In this document: positions 62,643-64,000 of the stretch, in pieces | How positions within the stretch are numbered: the stretch's first letter is position 1 | How the letters are laid out: every line of letters begins with the position of its first letter | DNA from: Haloimpatiens lingqiaonensis | GTDB taxonomy: Bacteria > Bacillota > Clostridia > Clostridiales > Clostridiaceae | DNA: 64,000 bases | Assembly: GCF_044502415.1 (NCBI RefSeq) | Contig: NZ_CP172402.1 | Reading direction: 5' to 3' (one strand) | Notes under the pieces: model-generated | What the model saw: the letters and a program-made list of their open reading frames with translations, nothing else | Databases searched by the model: none | What the model was told of the DNA's origin: nothing | Position numbers and translations under genes: made by a program

Positions 62643-64000
62643 TCTATATCCCACTCTTCTATATTCCACAAGAAACCAACGCCATGGTGTCCTAATACAG
62701 TGTCTTTAATTCCTTTAATTTTGTTATCCGCACCATACACTGCATCTATATATGCAATCATTGCGTATGGAGGATCAATGGCAAATTCCTTTTGGAATTC
62801 TTTATAGTATTCCTTTCTCTTATTATCGTCTTGTGTTGTTCTTGCATTTAATAATAATTCATCAACTTTTTTATTTGAATAAGCATTTAAGTTAACACCA
62901 TTTTCAGCTTGACTTGAATGGAAAACCTTATAAGTATGGTCATCTGGATCAAATGGGCTTCCCCATCCTATTAAAGATCCTTCTAATTTATCCCATTGAA
63001 TAGATCCCGCTGGTTGAACATCTACTTTAGCTTCTACATTTATATCTTTATAATACTGTGCTGCTGCATTAGCTATATTAGTTCTAACTGGATCCCCTTC
63101 AAAGCAAGTAATCTTAAAAGATAATTTTTTACCATCTTTTTCTCTTACTCCATCCTTTCCAACCTTCCATCCAGCTTCATCTAGTAATTTTTTTGCTTTT
63201 TCTTTATCGTATTGATATTTTTCTACGTTATCATTTTTATAATTTCCCATTTGTAATGGGCTATAAGCAACTTGTCCCATTCCTTTTAGCACTTCATCTA
63301 CCACTTTTTGCTTATCTACAGCATAGCTAAGGGCTTGTCTAACTTTTACATCTTTAAACATAGGATTTCTAAAATTAAACATAACTCCTCTATAATCTGC
63401 TGTTTTTTCCTTGTATAACTTAATATTTTTCTGATCCTTAAATGTCTCTACATCGTGTGGCTCTAATTGTGCTAAATTTATTTCTCCTGATTTTAATTGC
63501 AATGCTCTTGCCTTTTCATCTTCTACTATCTTAAATATAACATTTTTTATTTTAGGTTGTCCATTATAATAATTTTCATTTGCTTTTAAACTTATATATT
63601 GACCTGTTTCCCATTTATCAAATTTATAAGGGCCAGTACCTACAGGATTTTGATTAAAAGCATCTTTATTGATATCTTTTCCTTCTAATAAATGCTTAGG
63701 TATCATTCCCACTGATAAATAGTCTAATACAGCAACACAAGGTTTATCCATATATATTTTTACCGTATGTGGATCTACTACTTCTACCTTTTTTATTTCC
63801 TCGTAGTTTGCAGAAATCTCTGAGTTGCTCTTTGGATCCTTTATAGTTTCAATGGTAAACTTTACGTCCTCTGCTGTAAAATCCTTACCATCATGCCATT
63901 TTACATCTTTTTTCAAGTTGAAAGTATAAACCATATTTTTTTCATCATAGGTCCATTTTTCTGCTAAGTCAGGAATTACTTTACTATTTTCATCATGTTT
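62639..64000 (-). CDS. Peptide-binding protein, OppA-like (second system, N terminus off the window)
   Basis: 454 C-terminal codons of an SBP_bac_5 protein; the frame is open to the window edge (KHDENSKVIPDLAEKWTYD). Family segments: AEDVKFTIETIKDPKSN, PVGTGPYKFDKWETG and KVRQALSYAVDKQKVVDEVL. The signal peptide is not in the window. The stop overlaps the oppB2 start by 4 bases, giving an oppA2-oppB2-oppC2 operon distinct from the complete operon at 26-32 kb. Confidence 0.94.
   Translation of the reverse strand, partial: KHDENSKVIPDLAEKWTYDEKNMVYTFNLKKDVKWHDGKDFTAEDVKFTIETIKDPKSNSEISANYEEIKKVEVVDPHTVKIYMDKPCVAVLDYLSVGMIPKHLLEGKDINKDAFNQNPVGTGPYKFDKWETGQYISLKANENYYNGQPKIKNVIFKIVEDEKARALQLKSGEINLAQLEPHDVETFKDQKNIKLYKEKTADYRGVMFNFRNPMFKDVKVRQALSYAVDKQKVVDEVLKGMGQVAYSPLQMGNYKNDNVEKYQYDKEKAKKLLDEAGWKVGKDGVREKDGKKLSFKITCFEGDPVRTNIANAAAQYYKDINVEAKVDVQPAGSIQWDKLEGSLIGWGSPFDPDDHTYKVFHSSQAENGVNLNAYSNKKVDELLLNARTTQDDNKRKEYYKEFQKEFAIDPPYAMIAYIDAVYGADNKIKGIKDTVLGHHGVGFLWNIEEWDIE

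Overview
The window comes from a low-GC Gram-positive anaerobe, very probably a Clostridium sensu stricto (cluster I) species. The evidence is AT-rich DNA, GGAGG-type Shine-Dalgarno (SD) sites with frequent TTG/GTG starts, the clostridial order rpoB / rplLJAK-nusG-secE-rpmG / tuf / sigH / cysS / ispD / disA-radA / clpC operon, T-box leaders on proS and glyS, and an IStron, a mobile-element type known from C. difficile and C. botulinum. The species cannot be fixed from sequence alone. Nearly every gene lies on the minus strand.

Layout. (1) 1-9.4 kb: 5' part of rpoB, a 1.6-kb IS4-like insertion sequence, then rplL, rplJ, rplA, rplK, nusG, secE, rpmG, and a separate tRNA-Gly / tRNA-Thr / tuf unit. 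(2) 9.4-18.1 kb: sigH, rae1, rlmB, thyX, mrnC, cysS, proS (T-box), ispD and a PIN-TRAM membrane protein. (3) 18.3-26.2 kb: an isolated plus-strand MazG-like ORF, disA, radA and the ctsR-mcsA-mcsB-clpC stress operon with a CtsR-like operator. (4) 26.4-32.3 kb: an oligopeptide ABC transporter operon oppA-B-C-D-F ending in a 58-aa membrane protein that is easily overlooked. (5) 32.4-39.3 kb: small membrane protein, ABC exporter, Xaa-Pro aminopeptidase, an unknown ORF and an EF-G paralogue whose catalytic His is replaced by Tyr. (6) 39.7-54.3 kb: two directly repeated rRNA operons (16S-23S-5S plus tRNAs). Between them lies a small island with a DUF2804 gene and the deletion-scarred remains of a peptide-resistance-type two-component/ABC module. 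(7) 54.8-58.7 kb: murD, a candidate plus-strand small RNA, a frameshifted glyS with its T-box, and tRNA-Asn. (8) 58.8-64 kb: a second peptide transporter operon (oppA2-oppB2-oppC2) whose permease gene oppB2 is split by a 2.0-kb IStron.

Most genes are conserved housekeeping ones. The main points of interest are accessory. The IStron combines a group I intron core, a TnpB nuclease with its catalytic residues and a 3' omega-RNA region; removing it restores an oppB2 frame of 325 codons. Others are a plus-strand small-RNA candidate with its own promoter and terminator (56.45 kb), a nusG ribosome-binding site that appears to be bridged by a hairpin, an insertion sequence placed between the rplL terminator and an intact rpoB promoter, heterogeneity between the two rRNA operons (including a 1-nt insertion in a conserved part of one 16S gene), and a response-regulator/histidine-kinase chimera made by an internal deletion.
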